From positions 480,340 to 544,339 of the forward strand of contig NZ_JABMLF010000003.1 of NCBI RefSeq assembly GCF_013205055.1: 64,000 bases of DNA, written 5' to 3'. Under the pieces are notes generated by a model. It was not told where the DNA came from, did no database searches, and saw only the letters and a program-made list of their open reading frames with translations. Position 1 is the stretch's first letter. Each line of letters begins with the position of its first letter. The position numbers were made by a program, and so were the translations under genes. Below are positions 49,826 to 58,851 of the stretch, piece by piece. The DNA comes from Rathayibacter sp. VKM Ac-2856 (GTDB taxonomy: Bacteria > Actinomycetota > Actinomycetes > Actinomycetales > Microbacteriaceae).

Positions 49826-51331
49826 TCAGACTCCGGCGGGCTCGAGGACGCCCTGCTGCTCGCGATCGAGGTCGGTGCGGACGGAGCGCTCGCCCGCGAG
49901 CTCGCGGGGCGTGCGCGGAACGAGGAGACCGACGACGATGAAGGTGCCGAAGCCGATCGCGGCGGCGACGAGCGTGGCGTAGCCGTCGAAACCGGCTCCG
50001 ACCAGGTCGTTCGGCAGGTAGAGGATGTCGTTCGGCACGCCGTAGAGCGTCGGCGTGAGCACCAGGAAGACCAGGCGGACGACCAGGCCCACGGCCGCGG
50101 CGGTGAGCGCGGCCGCGACTCCCGGGCGCTTCCAGAACACGCCGAGCAGGAACGGCGCGGCGAGGCAGGCGAGCATGATGTCGAAGGCGAGCGTCAGCAG
50201 GATGCCGGTCTGGCTGACCCGGATCGCGAGGAACGAGCCGAGGATCACGATCGGCACCATCGCGACGCGCGTCCAGCGCAGCAGCGGGTCGGGGCCGGCG
50301 CTGGAGACGCGGCGGACCGAGAGGACGTTGCGCACGACGATCGCCGAGGTGGCCAGGATCGCGCCGGAGGCCGTCGAGAACGACGCGGCGACGACTCCGG
50401 AGAGCACCAGGATCGCGATGATCGGCGGCGCGTAGTCGTCGAGCAGCGTGAAGAGCACCGGGCCGTCCGCGGCCGAGATGCCGAGGACGGCGGTGGCGCT
50501 GAGGGCGACGATCGCGAAGATCGAGCCGATCGCGGCGGTGCCGACGGCGGCGGCGTAGCAGGCGCGGCGGGCGACCTCGGGCGACTTGGCGCCGAAGATC
50601 CGCTGCATGAAGTCGATGGCGACCAGGTCGCCGATGCCGAGGGCGACCAGGGTGGCCCAGTTGACGGGCGCGCCCATCGCCGGGTCGGTGAGCTGCTCGA
50701 AGTCGAGCGGGCCCATGCCCTCCGGAATGACGATGCCGTAGGCGAGCGCGACCCAGACCAGCAGCGAGATCGCGGCGACGACGGTGATGACGGTCTGGAT
50801 GGCCGCGGTGTACGCGTCCGAGAAGAGCCCTCCGGCGATCGTGTAGCTGAGCACGAGGGCGACCGAGAGGATGACGCCCCAGGCGTAGGGGATGCCGGCG
50901 AAGCGCTCGAGCAGGAAGCCGCAGGCGACCAGGTTGCCGGCCAGCAGGATCGTGAAGGAGAAGACCATGATCACGGAGGCGGCGACCTCGGTGGTGCGGT
51001 CGTAGCGCATGCGGAAGAAGTCGGCGAGCGTGAAGAGCTTCATCGCGTTCATCGGCTTGGCGAGGAAGAGGCCCGTGATCAGGAGGCAGATCGCCAGGCC
51101 GATCGCGAGGGAGGCGCCCGCCCAGAAGCCGAACTGCGAGGTGAGGTCGGTGTTGCCGACGGTGGCGTTCGAGTCGACCGCGGCGGCCGTGAGGCTGACG
51201 GCCACGAGCGGGATGCCCAGGCGGCGTCCGGCGACGAGGTAGTTGGCGCTGTCGCCGTCGATCTTGCGGGCGACCGCGATGCCGACCGCGAGGATCACCA
51301 CGACGGTGATCCCCACTCCGAGGATGATCAT
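49826..51331 (-). CDS. Solute:sodium symporter (SSS family)
   Basis: This 501-residue protein has about thirteen predicted transmembrane helices and the SSS pattern (NYLVAGRRLGIPLVAVSLTA, GGLFSDAYTAAIQTVITVVA, ILATSAIVVRNVLSV). It imports a small solute with sodium. The nearby genes degrade guanidine or urea, so this is a candidate uptake system for one of these or for a precursor. It is upstream-controlled by a palindrome that recurs before the catabolic operon. Confidence 0.85.
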   Translation of the reverse strand: MIILGVGITVVVILAVGIAVARKIDGDSANYLVAGRRLGIPLVAVSLTAAAVDSNATVGNTDLTSQFGFWAGASLAIGLAICLLITGLFLAKPMNAMKLFTLADFFRMRYDRTTEVAASVIMVFSFTILLAGNLVACGFLLERFAGIPYAWGVILSVALVLSYTIAGGLFSDAYTAAIQTVITVVAAISLLVWVALAYGIVIPEGMGPLDFEQLTDPAMGAPVNWATLVALGIGDLVAIDFMQRIFGAKSPEVARRACYAAAVGTAAIGSIFAIVALSATAVLGISAADGPVLFTLLDDYAPPIIAILVLSGVVAASFSTASGAILATSAIVVRNVLSVRRVSSAGPDPLLRWTRVAMVPIVILGSFLAIRVSQTGILLTLAFDIMLACLAAPFLLGVFWKRPGVAAALTAAAVGLVVRLVFLVLTPTLYGVPNDILYLPNDLVGAGFDGYATLVAAAIGFGTFIVVGLLVPRTPRELAGERSVRTDLDREQQGVLEPAGV

Positions 51332-51368
51332 GCGTGCTCCGAGCTGCTGAGTGGTGCGACGGGATGTT

Positions 51369-51384
51369 TCTATCGGTTGATAGA
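51369..51384. promoter_or_regulatory. TetR-type operator before the symporter gene
   Basis: TCTATC-GGTT-GATAGA is a perfect 16-bp palindrome with a 4-nt spacer, 38 bp upstream of the symporter start. A similar site (13 of 17 positions equal) lies at 52424-52440 before the catabolic operon. The TetR gene sits between the two. Confidence 0.7.
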
Positions 51385-51473
51385 CACGGATCCTGCCGCG
51401 CGCTCGGTCGCCGTTCTTTTCGGGCGTGGGTCGATCCTGTTAACTCCGGCGCGCGCCCCCCTCGCCGAGACCT

Positions 51474-51513
51474 CAGAAGTTGCGGTAGTCGACGCCGAGT
51501 ACCGCAACTTCTG
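51474..51513. terminator. 14-bp hairpin after the TetR gene
   Basis: CAGAAGTTGCGGTA and TACCGCAACTTCTG pair perfectly around a 12-nt loop, between the TetR stop (51572 side) and the symporter promoter. The GTTGCGGTA core is shared with the hairpin at 52266. Confidence 0.6.
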
Positions 51514-51571
51514 CAGGATGGGCAGGGGCGCGGGGCGGGCGGGAGACGCGGCGGGCGCGAGACGCGCGGGG

Positions 51572-52228
51572 TCAGCGCAGGTGGGCGAGCAGGGCGGGGC
51601 CCGCGGCGAGCGCCTCGGCGACGGCCGGGCGCGCAAGGTCGAGAACGCGCAGGGCGGCGAGGGCGACCGCCTCGGCGGAGGGGCCGGGCTCGTCGGGCTG
51701 CCGGCGACGGCGCTGGAGGATGACGTTCTCGACGAGGGCGAGCACGAGCGAGGCGCCGGTCGCCGGGTCGGCGGCGCCGCAGGCCGCGACGAGGGTGCGG
51801 TAGGCGGTCTCGAGCTCGGAGCGGCGATCGCGGAAGCGGGCGAAGCGCTCGTCGCCGAGCTCGGGCAGCAGGTAGAGCGCGCCGATGTTGTGCTCGCCGG
51901 CCGCGAGCAGGCGGACGTCGGAGACGCAGAGCGCCCAGAGGCGCGCGGCGGGCGACTCGTCGCGGGTGAGGAGCACCGCGGCGGCGTCGAGCGAGGGCTG
52001 CACCGTGCCGAGCAGCAGCTCGAGCAGCACCGCGTGCTTGCCGCCGAAGTGGTGGTAGAGCGAGGCCTGGCGGATGCCGGCGGCCGCCGCGATGGCGTGC
52101 GTGCTGGTGCCGCCGAAGCCCTCCGTGCAGAAGAGCGCCGCGCTCGCCGCGAGGATGTCGGCCCGCGTGCCGAGCCCGGTGAGCGACGCCCCGGAGGCGC
52201 GCGGCCGTCCGGGGGGTGCGCTGGCCAT
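51572..52228 (-). CDS. TetR family transcriptional regulator
   Basis: This 218-residue protein has a TetR helix-turn-helix (GTRADILAASAALFCTEGFG, AIAAAAGIRQASLYHHFGGK) and a helical ligand domain. It sits between the symporter and the catabolic operon, both of which have a matching palindrome, so it very probably controls them. The ligand may be guanidine, urea or allophanate. Confidence 0.85.
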   Translation of the reverse strand: MASAPPGRPRASGASLTGLGTRADILAASAALFCTEGFGGTSTHAIAAAAGIRQASLYHHFGGKHAVLLELLLGTVQPSLDAAAVLLTRDESPAARLWALCVSDVRLLAAGEHNIGALYLLPELGDERFARFRDRRSELETAYRTLVAACGAADPATGASLVLALVENVILQRRRRQPDEPGPSAEAVALAALRVLDLARPAVAEALAAGPALLAHLR

Positions 52229-52265
52229 GCGCTCGACCGTAGCAGCGCGCCGGAGCGCCGCCGAC

Positions 52266-52313
52266 TCCTCGAAAGTTGCGGTAGTGGCGCGCGACTACCG
52301 CAACTTTCGAGGA
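52266..52313. repeat. 20-bp perfect hairpin upstream of the TetR gene
   Basis: The arms 52266-52285 and 52294-52313 are perfect reverse complements around an 8-nt loop and share the AGTTGCGGTA core with the hairpin at 51474. It lies in the divergent gap between TetR and the catabolic operon, where a terminator is not expected, so a repeat-family or protein-binding role is more likely. Confidence 0.6.
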
Positions 52314-52423
52314 ATGGGCGGGGAGTGCGGGGGCGGGTGGGCACGCGGGCGGGCGAGCGGACGGGCGCCGAAACACGATCGCAACGTCGGGGTCACAGGG
52401 GCGACACGGGGGCGCGGTTGACT

Positions 52424-52440
52424 TCCTGTCGGGTGATAGA
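52424..52440. promoter_or_regulatory. TetR-type operator before the catabolic operon
   Basis: The site TTCCTGTCGGGTGATAGA-like (52424-52440 reads TCCTGTCGGGTGATAGA) matches 13 of 17 positions with TTCTATCGGTTGATAGA at 51368-51384. It lies about 30 bp upstream of the first catabolic start. The left arm is less perfect than in the symporter operator, so binding may be weaker. Confidence 0.6.
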
Positions 52441-52470
52441 AACCCCAGCAGCAGACGGAGCGGGCGCATC

Positions 52471-53280
52471 ATGACCACATCAGGCACCTCGACCACGGCG
52501 GGCGCGCGCGAGCACGCCCGCGCCCAGGAGGCCGCGGCGGCGAGCACGCGGCCCGCGCCCCCGGACGGCGTGGCGCCCGAGGCGCTGCGCTGGTCCGAGC
52601 GGATCGAGGGCGGCGGCTACGGCCACCGCGTCCTCGCCCGCGGCACGCACCTCCGCCTCACCGATGCGACCGGCGACGCCTGCGTGTCGCTGCTCCTGCA
52701 CAGCGCGCTCGAGCCGCACGAGCGGCTGAACGTGGCCGACACCGTGAAGGTGCAGTGGCAGGTCTACGCGGGCGCCGGCCAGCTGCTCCTGAGCGACCAG
52801 GGGCGGGTGCTCGCGAGCGTCGTCGCCGACGACTCGGGCCACCACGACACGATCTACGGGACGACGGCGCTGGCGCGGAACGTCGAGCGCTACGGCGACG
52901 GCTCGCCGCAGGGTCCGTCGCCGGCCGGGCGCGAGCTGCTGCTGCTCGGCGCGGCCAAGCACGGCCTCGGCCGGCGCGACCTGCCGCCGAGCGTCTCGTA
53001 CTTCCAGGGCGTGCGGATCCGCGAGGACGGCAGCCCGGAGTGGCTCGGCAGCGCCGGCCCCGGCCGCTCGGTGACGCTGCGCCTGGAGATGCCGGCGATC
53101 GTCCTGCTGGCGAACACCGCGCATCCGCTGGACCCGCGACCCGAGTTCACGGTCGGCGCGGTCGACGTGCACGCCTGGGCGGGCGAGCCGGCGAGCGCCG
53201 ACGAGCGCGACGCCACCCCGGAGGGCCGCCGCGCCTTCCTCCAGACGGACGAGTACCTGAGCGCGAGGGGCATCGCATGA
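52471..53280 (+). CDS. DUF1989 protein, carboxyguanidine deiminase subunit or urea-amidolyase-associated protein 1
   Basis: This 269-residue protein has the DUF1989 core: LARGTHLRLTDATGDACVSL, LSDQGRVLASVVADDSGHHD, AAKHGLGRRDLPPSVSYFQG, LANTAHPLD. In guanidine-degrading bacteria two DUF1989 proteins form carboxyguanidine deiminase (CgdAB), which converts carboxyguanidine to allophanate. They were earlier called urea carboxylase-associated proteins 1 and 2. It is the first gene of an operon with overlapping starts. Confidence 0.82.
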   Translation: MTTSGTSTTAGAREHARAQEAAAASTRPAPPDGVAPEALRWSERIEGGGYGHRVLARGTHLRLTDATGDACVSLLLHSALEPHERLNVADTVKVQWQVYAGAGQLLLSDQGRVLASVVADDSGHHDTIYGTTALARNVERYGDGSPQGPSPAGRELLLLGAAKHGLGRRDLPPSVSYFQGVRIREDGSPEWLGSAGPGRSVTLRLEMPAIVLLANTAHPLDPRPEFTVGAVDVHAWAGEPASADERDATPEGRRAFLQTDEYLSARGIA

Positions 53281-54011
53281 GCACCACCGACAGCACGATC
53301 GACAGCACGACCGACACGAGCACCGGCACCCGCACCACCGGCACCACCACCGCCTACGGCACCGAGATCCACCGCGAGACGGTCGCCGCCCGCGCGCCGT
53401 GGTCGCGACTCCTGAAGCGCGGCGAGCACCTGACGATCGTCGACGTCGACGGCAACCAGGCCGTGGACTTCCTCGCCTACGACGCCGAGGACCGCACCGC
53501 CTACTCCGCCGCCGCGACCCTCCAGGCGCAGGCGACGGTGTACCTCGTCACGGGCTCGGTGCTCCGCGACGCCGAGCACCGCCCGCTGCTGAGCGTCGTG
53601 GCGACCGACGTCGAGCGCCACGACACCCTCGGCGGCGCCTGCTCGAAGGAGAGCAACGCCCTCCGCTACGGCTTCCACACCACGGCGCAGCACGCCTGCG
53701 CCGAGAACTTCGTCGCGGAGCTCTCGCGGCACGGGATGGGCAAGCGCGACCAGGTCTCGAACGTGAACTGGTTCATGAACGTGCCGGTCGACCCGGACGG
53801 CGCGCTCGGGATCGTCGACGGCATCTCCTCCCCCGGGCTCAGCGTCACGCTGCGCGCCGAGCGGGACACCCTCGTCGTCGTCTCGAACTGCCCGCAGATC
53901 AACAACCCGTGCAACGGCTTCGACCCGTCGCGGGCCGAGATGATCGTGCACGACGGCGTGACCGGCGGCACACACAGCACCGGCGGCGCCACCGGCGGGG
54001 CGGGCGCATGA
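53277..54011 (+). CDS. DUF1989 protein, second carboxyguanidine deiminase subunit or urea-amidolyase-associated protein 2
   Basis: The ATG overlaps the upstream stop (ATGA). The 244-residue protein has a Thr/Ser/Asp-rich start, then LLKRGEHLTIVDVDGNQAVD, LGGACSKESNALRYGF, RHGMGKRDQVSNVNWFMNVP and SNCPQINNPCNGFDPS, typical of the second DUF1989 partner. With the previous gene it forms the expected pair of subunits. It overlaps the carboxylase by 4 bp. Confidence 0.82.
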   Translation: MSTTDSTIDSTTDTSTGTRTTGTTTAYGTEIHRETVAARAPWSRLLKRGEHLTIVDVDGNQAVDFLAYDAEDRTAYSAAATLQAQATVYLVTGSVLRDAEHRPLLSVVATDVERHDTLGGACSKESNALRYGFHTTAQHACAENFVAELSRHGMGKRDQVSNVNWFMNVPVDPDGALGIVDGISSPGLSVTLRAERDTLVVVSNCPQINNPCNGFDPSRAEMIVHDGVTGGTHSTGGATGGAGA

Positions 54012-57000
54012 GCTTCGACACCCTCCTCGTCGCCAACCGCGGCGAGATCGCCGTGCGCATCCTCCGCACCGCGAAGGCGATGGGCCTGCGCACCGTCGCC
54101 GTCTACTCCGACGCCGACCTCGGCGCCGCGCACGTCGCGCTCGCCGACGAGGCCGTGCGCCTCGGCCCGGCTCCCGCGGCGGACAGCTACCTGCGGATCG
54201 ACCGGATCCTCGAGGCGGCCGCGCAGACCGGCGCCGGCGCGATCCACCCGGGCTACGGCTTCCTCAGCGAGAACGCCGAGTTCGCGCGCGCCTGCGCGGC
54301 GGCGGGCATCGTCTTCGTCGGCCCGACCCCCGAGCAGCTGGAGGTGTTCGGCGCCAAGCACACCGCGCGCGACGCCGCCGAGCGCGCGGGAGTGCCGCTG
54401 CTGGCGGGCACCGGACTGCTCGACGACGCCGACCACGCGGCCCGCGAGGCCGACCGGATCGGCTACCCCGTGATGCTCAAGGCGACCGCGGGCGGCGGCG
54501 GCATCGGCATGCGCGCCTGCCGCGACGAGACCGAGCTGCGCGCCGCCTGGCGCGAGGTGCGCCGCCTGGCCGAGGCGGGCTTCTCCTCCGCCGGCGTCTT
54601 CCTCGAGCGGCTCGTCGAGCGCGCCCGGCACGTCGAGGTGCAGGTCTTCGGCGACGGCGCGGGCCGCGTCGTCTCGCTCGGCGACCGGGACTGCTCGCTG
54701 CAGCGCCGCAACCAGAAGGTCGTCGAGGAGAGCCCCGCCCCCGATCTCCCGGACGCCGTGCGCGAGCGCATCGCGGAGGCGTCGCGCCTGCTCTGCGCCG
54801 AGGCCGGCTACCGCAGCGCCGGCACGGTCGAGTACATCTACGACCCGGTGCGGCAGGAGGCGGCGTTCCTCGAGGTGAACACCCGGCTCCAGGTCGAGCA
54901 CCCGGTGACGGAGTCGCGCTACGGCATCGACCTGGTCGAGTGGATGCTGCGCCTCGCGCAGGGCGAGACGGCGTTCCTCGACGCGGTCCCGGAGCCGAGC
55001 GGCGCGGCCGTCGAGGCCCGCGTCTACGCGGAGAACCCGGACCTCGGCAATGCGCCCAGCTCGGGCACGATCACCGGGCTGTCCTTCCCGGACGACGTCC
55101 GCGTGGACGGCTGGATCCGCCCCGGCAGCGAGGTGTCCACCTCCTACGACCCGCTGCTGGCGAAGGTGATCGTCAGCGGCGGCACCCGCGAGGAGGCATG
55201 GGCCGCGCTCGGCCGGGCGCTCGCCGAGACGCGCGTGGACGGGATCGCGACCAACGTCGGCCTGCTGCGGGCGATCGCCGCGGAGCCGTCGGTGCTCGCC
55301 GCCGAGCACTCCACCGCGACCCTCGACGGGCTGCGCGACACGACTCCGCGGGTCGAGGTGCTGAAGGGCGGGATGCTCACCACGGTGCAGGACGCGACCG
55401 GCCGCCTGGGCTACTGGCCGGTCGGCGTGCCGCCGTCGGGGCCGATGGACGCGCTCTCGTTCCGCCTCGGCAACACCGCGCTCGGCAACCCCGAGAGCGC
55501 GCCCGGGCTCGAGATCACGATGACGGGGCCGACGCTCCGCTTCCACACGGCGACCCGCGTCGTGGTCACCGGGGCGCCCGCGCCCGTCCTGCTCGACGGC
55601 GCTCCGGTCGCGCAGTGGGAGCCGGTCGCGGTGCCGGCCGGCGGCGTGCTCGCGATCGGCACGGCCGAGAGCGGCATGCGGCTGTACCTGCTCGTCGAGG
55701 GCGGACTCGACATCCCGCTCGTGCTCGGCTCGGCCAGCACCTTCGACCTCGGCGCGATCGGCGGGCACGCCGGGCGGGCGCTCGCCCCGGGCGACGTGCT
55801 CGGGCTGCGCACCCCGGAGCAGCCGAACGCTGTGGCGCCGGTGCCGGTCGCCGAGCGCCCCGCGTTCGGGCACGCCTGGACGCTCGCCGCGCTCGAGGGC
55901 CCGCACGCCGCCCCGGAGTTCTTCACCGAGGACGACATGGCGGTCTTCTACGCCACCGACTGGGAGGTGCACTTCAACTCGGCGCGCACGGGCGTCCGCC
56001 TGGTCGGCCCGAAGCCGCACTGGGCCCGCGAGGACGGCGGCGAGGCGGGCCTGCACCCCTCCAACATCCACGACACCCCCTACGCCGTGGGCGCCGTCGA
56101 CTACACCGGCGACCTGCCGATCCTGCTCGGTCCCGACGGGCCGAGCCTCGGCGGCTTCACCTGCCCGGCGAGCGTCGCCACGGGCCACCTCTGGCGACTC
56201 GGCCAGCTGCGACCCGGCGACACCGTGCGCTTCGTGCCGGTCTCCGCGGCGCAGGCCGCCGGGCTGCTCGACGCTCCGCTCGCGCAGCCCGAGGCCGGCC
56301 GCGCGGTCGTCGAGGACCAGGGCGTGCTGCACCGCCGGCCCGCGCACGGCGGCGACCCGTCGCTGGTGCTGCGGCGCAGCGGCGACGCGAACCTGCTCGT
56401 CGAGATCGGCGACATGAGCCTCGACCTCGCCTCGCGGATGCGCGTGCACGCGATCGCCGAGATGCTCGAGAAGGCCGCGCTGCCGGGCGTGATCGAGCTG
56501 ACCCCGGGCATCCGCTCGCTGCAGGTCCACTTCGACCCGCGCACCACCTCGACCGACGCGGTCGCCGAGGCGGTGCTCGCGGCCGAGGCGCTGCTGCCCG
56601 CGACGGCCGACCTGCGCGTGCCGAGCCGCACCGTGCACCTGCCGCTGGCGTGGGACGACCCGTCGACGCGCGAGGCGATCCGCCGCTACATGGCGGGCGT
56701 CCGCGACGACGCGCCCTGGTGCCCGTGGAACATCGAGTTCATCCGCCGGATCAACGGCCTGGACAGCGTCGACGAGGTCTACCGCACGGTGTTCGAGGCC
56801 GAGTACCTGGTGCTCGGTCTCGGCGACGTCTACCTCGGCGCCCCGGTCGCGACTCCGCTCGACCCCCGGCACCGGCTGGTCACCACCAAGTACAACCCGG
56901 CGCGCACCTGGACCCCGCAGAACGCGGTCGGCATCGGCGGCGCCTACCTCTGCATCTACGGGATGGAGGGGCCGGGCGGCTACCAGTTCGTCGGCCGCAC

Positions 57001-57604
57001 GGTGCCGATCTGGTCGACGCACCACCAGGCGGGGGCGTTCGAGGCGGGCGTGCCGTGGCTGCTGCGGTTCTTCGACCGCATCCGCTGGTACCCGGTCGAG
57101 CCGGAGGAGCTGCTCGAGCTGCGCTCGGAGATGGCCGCGGGGCGCCTGCCGCTGCGGATCGAGGAGGGCGAGTTCGGGCTCGCGGAGTACCAGGAGTTCC
57201 TCGCGGAGAACGCGGAGTCGATCGCGGACTTCCGCGCGGTGCAGGCGGGCGCCTTCGGTGCCGAGCGCGCCGCGTGGGAGGCCTCGGGCGAGTTCGACCG
57301 CGAGGAGGCGGTGCCGGCGCCGCCCGCGTCGTCCGCGGTGGAGATCCCGGCCGGCTGCGAGGGCGTCGAGGCGCCGTTCGTGGCGACGGTGTTCCGGATC
57401 GACGTGGCCGTCGGCGAGGAGGTCGCCGCGGGGCAGACGCTCCTCGCCCTCGAGGCGATGAAGATGGAGGCGCCCGTGACGGCCCCCGCGGCCGGCCGCG
57501 TGGTCGCCGTGGTCGCCGAGATCGGCGCGCACGTGGCCGCGGGCACGGTGCTCGTGGTGCTGGAGACGACGGCCGACTCGGCCGAGGAGGAGGAAGCGGC
57601 ATGA
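54008..57604 (+). CDS. Biotin-dependent urea/guanidine carboxylase
   Basis: This 1198-residue enzyme starts SFDTLLVANRGEIAVRILRT (biotin carboxylase), with ATP-grasp KATAGGGGIGM and EVNTRLQVEHPVTE, covering the first ~450 residues. Next are the KipA/KipI-type carboxyltransferase domains (LKGGMLTTVQDATGRLGYWP, PPSGPMDALSFRLGN and later DMSLDLASRMRVHAIAEMLE). It ends in a biotinyl domain with Lys1152 in EAMKMEAP. It carboxylates urea to allophanate or, more likely with the DUF1989 pair, guanidine to carboxyguanidine. Confidence 0.88.
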   Translation: MSFDTLLVANRGEIAVRILRTAKAMGLRTVAVYSDADLGAAHVALADEAVRLGPAPAADSYLRIDRILEAAAQTGAGAIHPGYGFLSENAEFARACAAAGIVFVGPTPEQLEVFGAKHTARDAAERAGVPLLAGTGLLDDADHAAREADRIGYPVMLKATAGGGGIGMRACRDETELRAAWREVRRLAEAGFSSAGVFLERLVERARHVEVQVFGDGAGRVVSLGDRDCSLQRRNQKVVEESPAPDLPDAVRERIAEASRLLCAEAGYRSAGTVEYIYDPVRQEAAFLEVNTRLQVEHPVTESRYGIDLVEWMLRLAQGETAFLDAVPEPSGAAVEARVYAENPDLGNAPSSGTITGLSFPDDVRVDGWIRPGSEVSTSYDPLLAKVIVSGGTREEAWAALGRALAETRVDGIATNVGLLRAIAAEPSVLAAEHSTATLDGLRDTTPRVEVLKGGMLTTVQDATGRLGYWPVGVPPSGPMDALSFRLGNTALGNPESAPGLEITMTGPTLRFHTATRVVVTGAPAPVLLDGAPVAQWEPVAVPAGGVLAIGTAESGMRLYLLVEGGLDIPLVLGSASTFDLGAIGGHAGRALAPGDVLGLRTPEQPNAVAPVPVAERPAFGHAWTLAALEGPHAAPEFFTEDDMAVFYATDWEVHFNSARTGVRLVGPKPHWAREDGGEAGLHPSNIHDTPYAVGAVDYTGDLPILLGPDGPSLGGFTCPASVATGHLWRLGQLRPGDTVRFVPVSAAQAAGLLDAPLAQPEAGRAVVEDQGVLHRRPAHGGDPSLVLRRSGDANLLVEIGDMSLDLASRMRVHAIAEMLEKAALPGVIELTPGIRSLQVHFDPRTTSTDAVAEAVLAAEALLPATADLRVPSRTVHLPLAWDDPSTREAIRRYMAGVRDDAPWCPWNIEFIRRINGLDSVDEVYRTVFEAEYLVLGLGDVYLGAPVATPLDPRHRLVTTKYNPARTWTPQNAVGIGGAYLCIYGMEGPGGYQFVGRTVPIWSTHHQAGAFEAGVPWLLRFFDRIRWYPVEPEELLELRSEMAAGRLPLRIEEGEFGLAEYQEFLAENAESIADFRAVQAGAFGAERAAWEASGEFDREEAVPAPPASSAVEIPAGCEGVEAPFVATVFRIDVAVGEEVAAGQTLLALEAMKMEAPVTAPAAGRVVAVVAEIGAHVAAGTVLVVLETTADSAEEEEAA

Positions 57605-58851
57605 TCGAGGACCCCGCGGCGCACGTCGCCGAGCGCTACCGCAGGCTCGCCGCCCGGCCGGAGGCGTTCATCGCCCTGCGCCCCGAGGCCGAGGTGGCCG
57701 CCGAGCTCGCGGCCGTCGATCCGGCGCTCCCGCTCGCCGGGCTGCTGGTCGCGGTGAAGGGCAACATCGACGTCGCCGGGCTCGACACCACGGCGGCCTG
57801 CCCCGCCTTCGCCTACGCGCCGACCGAGGACGCGACCGTCGTCGCCCGCCTGCGCGCGGCCGGGGCGGTGGTGCTCGGCACGACCAATCTCGACCAGTTC
57901 GCGACCGGCCTCGTCGGCACCCGCTCCCCCTACGGCGCGGTGCGGCACGCGGTCGATCCCTCCCGGATATCGGGCGGCTCGTCCTCCGGATCCGCGGTCG
58001 CGGTGGCGCTCGGCGGCGCCGATCTCGCGCTCGGGACGGACACGGCGGGCTCGGGTCGCGTGCCGGCCGCGTTGCACGGGCTGGCGGGGCTGAAGCCGAC
58101 GAAGGGCTGGGTCAGCGCCGCCGGTGTCGTGCCGGCCTGCCGGAGCCTGGACGTCGTGACCGTGATGGCGCAGGATCCGGCGATCGCCCGGCGCGCGCTC
58201 GACGTGATGGCGGGGCCGGACTCCCGCGACCCGCTCAGCCGCAGCGGATCCGCGGCACCGTTCGCGCCGACCGCGCGCATCGGCGTCCCGCGGCCCGGGC
58301 AGCTCGGCGAGCTGGCTCCCGGCTGGGCCGAGGCGTTCGACGCCGAGGTCGCGCGGTGGGCCGCGACGGGGGCGACGCTCGTGGAGCTCGACATCGAGGT
58401 GTTCCTCGAGACGGCGCGGATGCTCTACGACGGCGCGTTCGTGGCCGAGCGCTACGCCGCGGTCGGCGAGTTCGTCGACGCGCACCCGGACGAGGTGGAT
58501 CCGGTGGTCGGCGGCATCGTCTCGCGCGCCCGGGACCTGCCCGCGTGGCGGCTCTTCCAGGACCAGGAGCGGCTCGACCGCGCCCGCGCCGCCTCGGACG
58601 CGGTGTTCGAGCGGATCGACGCGCTGCTGCTGCCGACGACGACCGAGCACCCGACGCTCGACGCGGTCGCCTCGGACCCGATCGGCGTCAACTCGCGGCT
58701 CGGGCGCTTCACGAACTTCGCCAACCTGCTCGACCTCGCGGCCGTCGCGTACCCCGCGGGAGTCGTCGACGGGCTGCCGTTCGGCGTGCAGCTGATCGGC
58801 CCCGCCTTCTCCGACCGTCAGCTCGCCGAACTCGTCTGGGGCCGCTCATGA
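57601..58851 (+). CDS. Allophanate hydrolase, amidase domain
   Basis: This 416-residue amidase-signature enzyme has VAVKGNIDVAG (catalytic Lys near residue 54) and RISGGSSSGSAVAVALGGAD (cis-Ser and nucleophile Ser). It hydrolyses allophanate to ammonia and carbon dioxide via N-carboxycarbamate. Full AtzF-type allophanate hydrolases are about 600 residues with a C-terminal domain; here that domain is a separate gene (58848) overlapping the stop by 4 bp. The break falls exactly at the domain boundary. Confidence 0.85.
   Translation: MIEDPAAHVAERYRRLAARPEAFIALRPEAEVAAELAAVDPALPLAGLLVAVKGNIDVAGLDTTAACPAFAYAPTEDATVVARLRAAGAVVLGTTNLDQFATGLVGTRSPYGAVRHAVDPSRISGGSSSGSAVAVALGGADLALGTDTAGSGRVPAALHGLAGLKPTKGWVSAAGVVPACRSLDVVTVMAQDPAIARRALDVMAGPDSRDPLSRSGSAAPFAPTARIGVPRPGQLGELAPGWAEAFDAEVARWAATGATLVELDIEVFLETARMLYDGAFVAERYAAVGEFVDAHPDEVDPVVGGIVSRARDLPAWRLFQDQERLDRARAASDAVFERIDALLLPTTTEHPTLDAVASDPIGVNSRLGRFTNFANLLDLAAVAYPAGVVDGLPFGVQLIGPAFSDRQLAELVWGRS

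Noticed and set aside
52418..52440. A -35/-10 promoter pair TTGACT and GATAGA
   Set aside because: The spacing is about 11 bp, too short for a sigma-70 promoter. GATAGA is better explained as one arm of the TetR operator.
52314..52470. Guanidine-I (ykkC) riboswitch before the DUF1989 operon
   Set aside because: Looked for because of the guanidine context; no matching conserved sequence or paired stems were seen. A TetR-type operator is found instead.
53666..57532. A minus-strand open frame of 1288 codons opposite the carboxylase
   Set aside because: It is antisense to a well-defined biotin carboxylase. The composition is Arg/Asp/His-heavy as expected for a shadow frame in GC-rich DNA.
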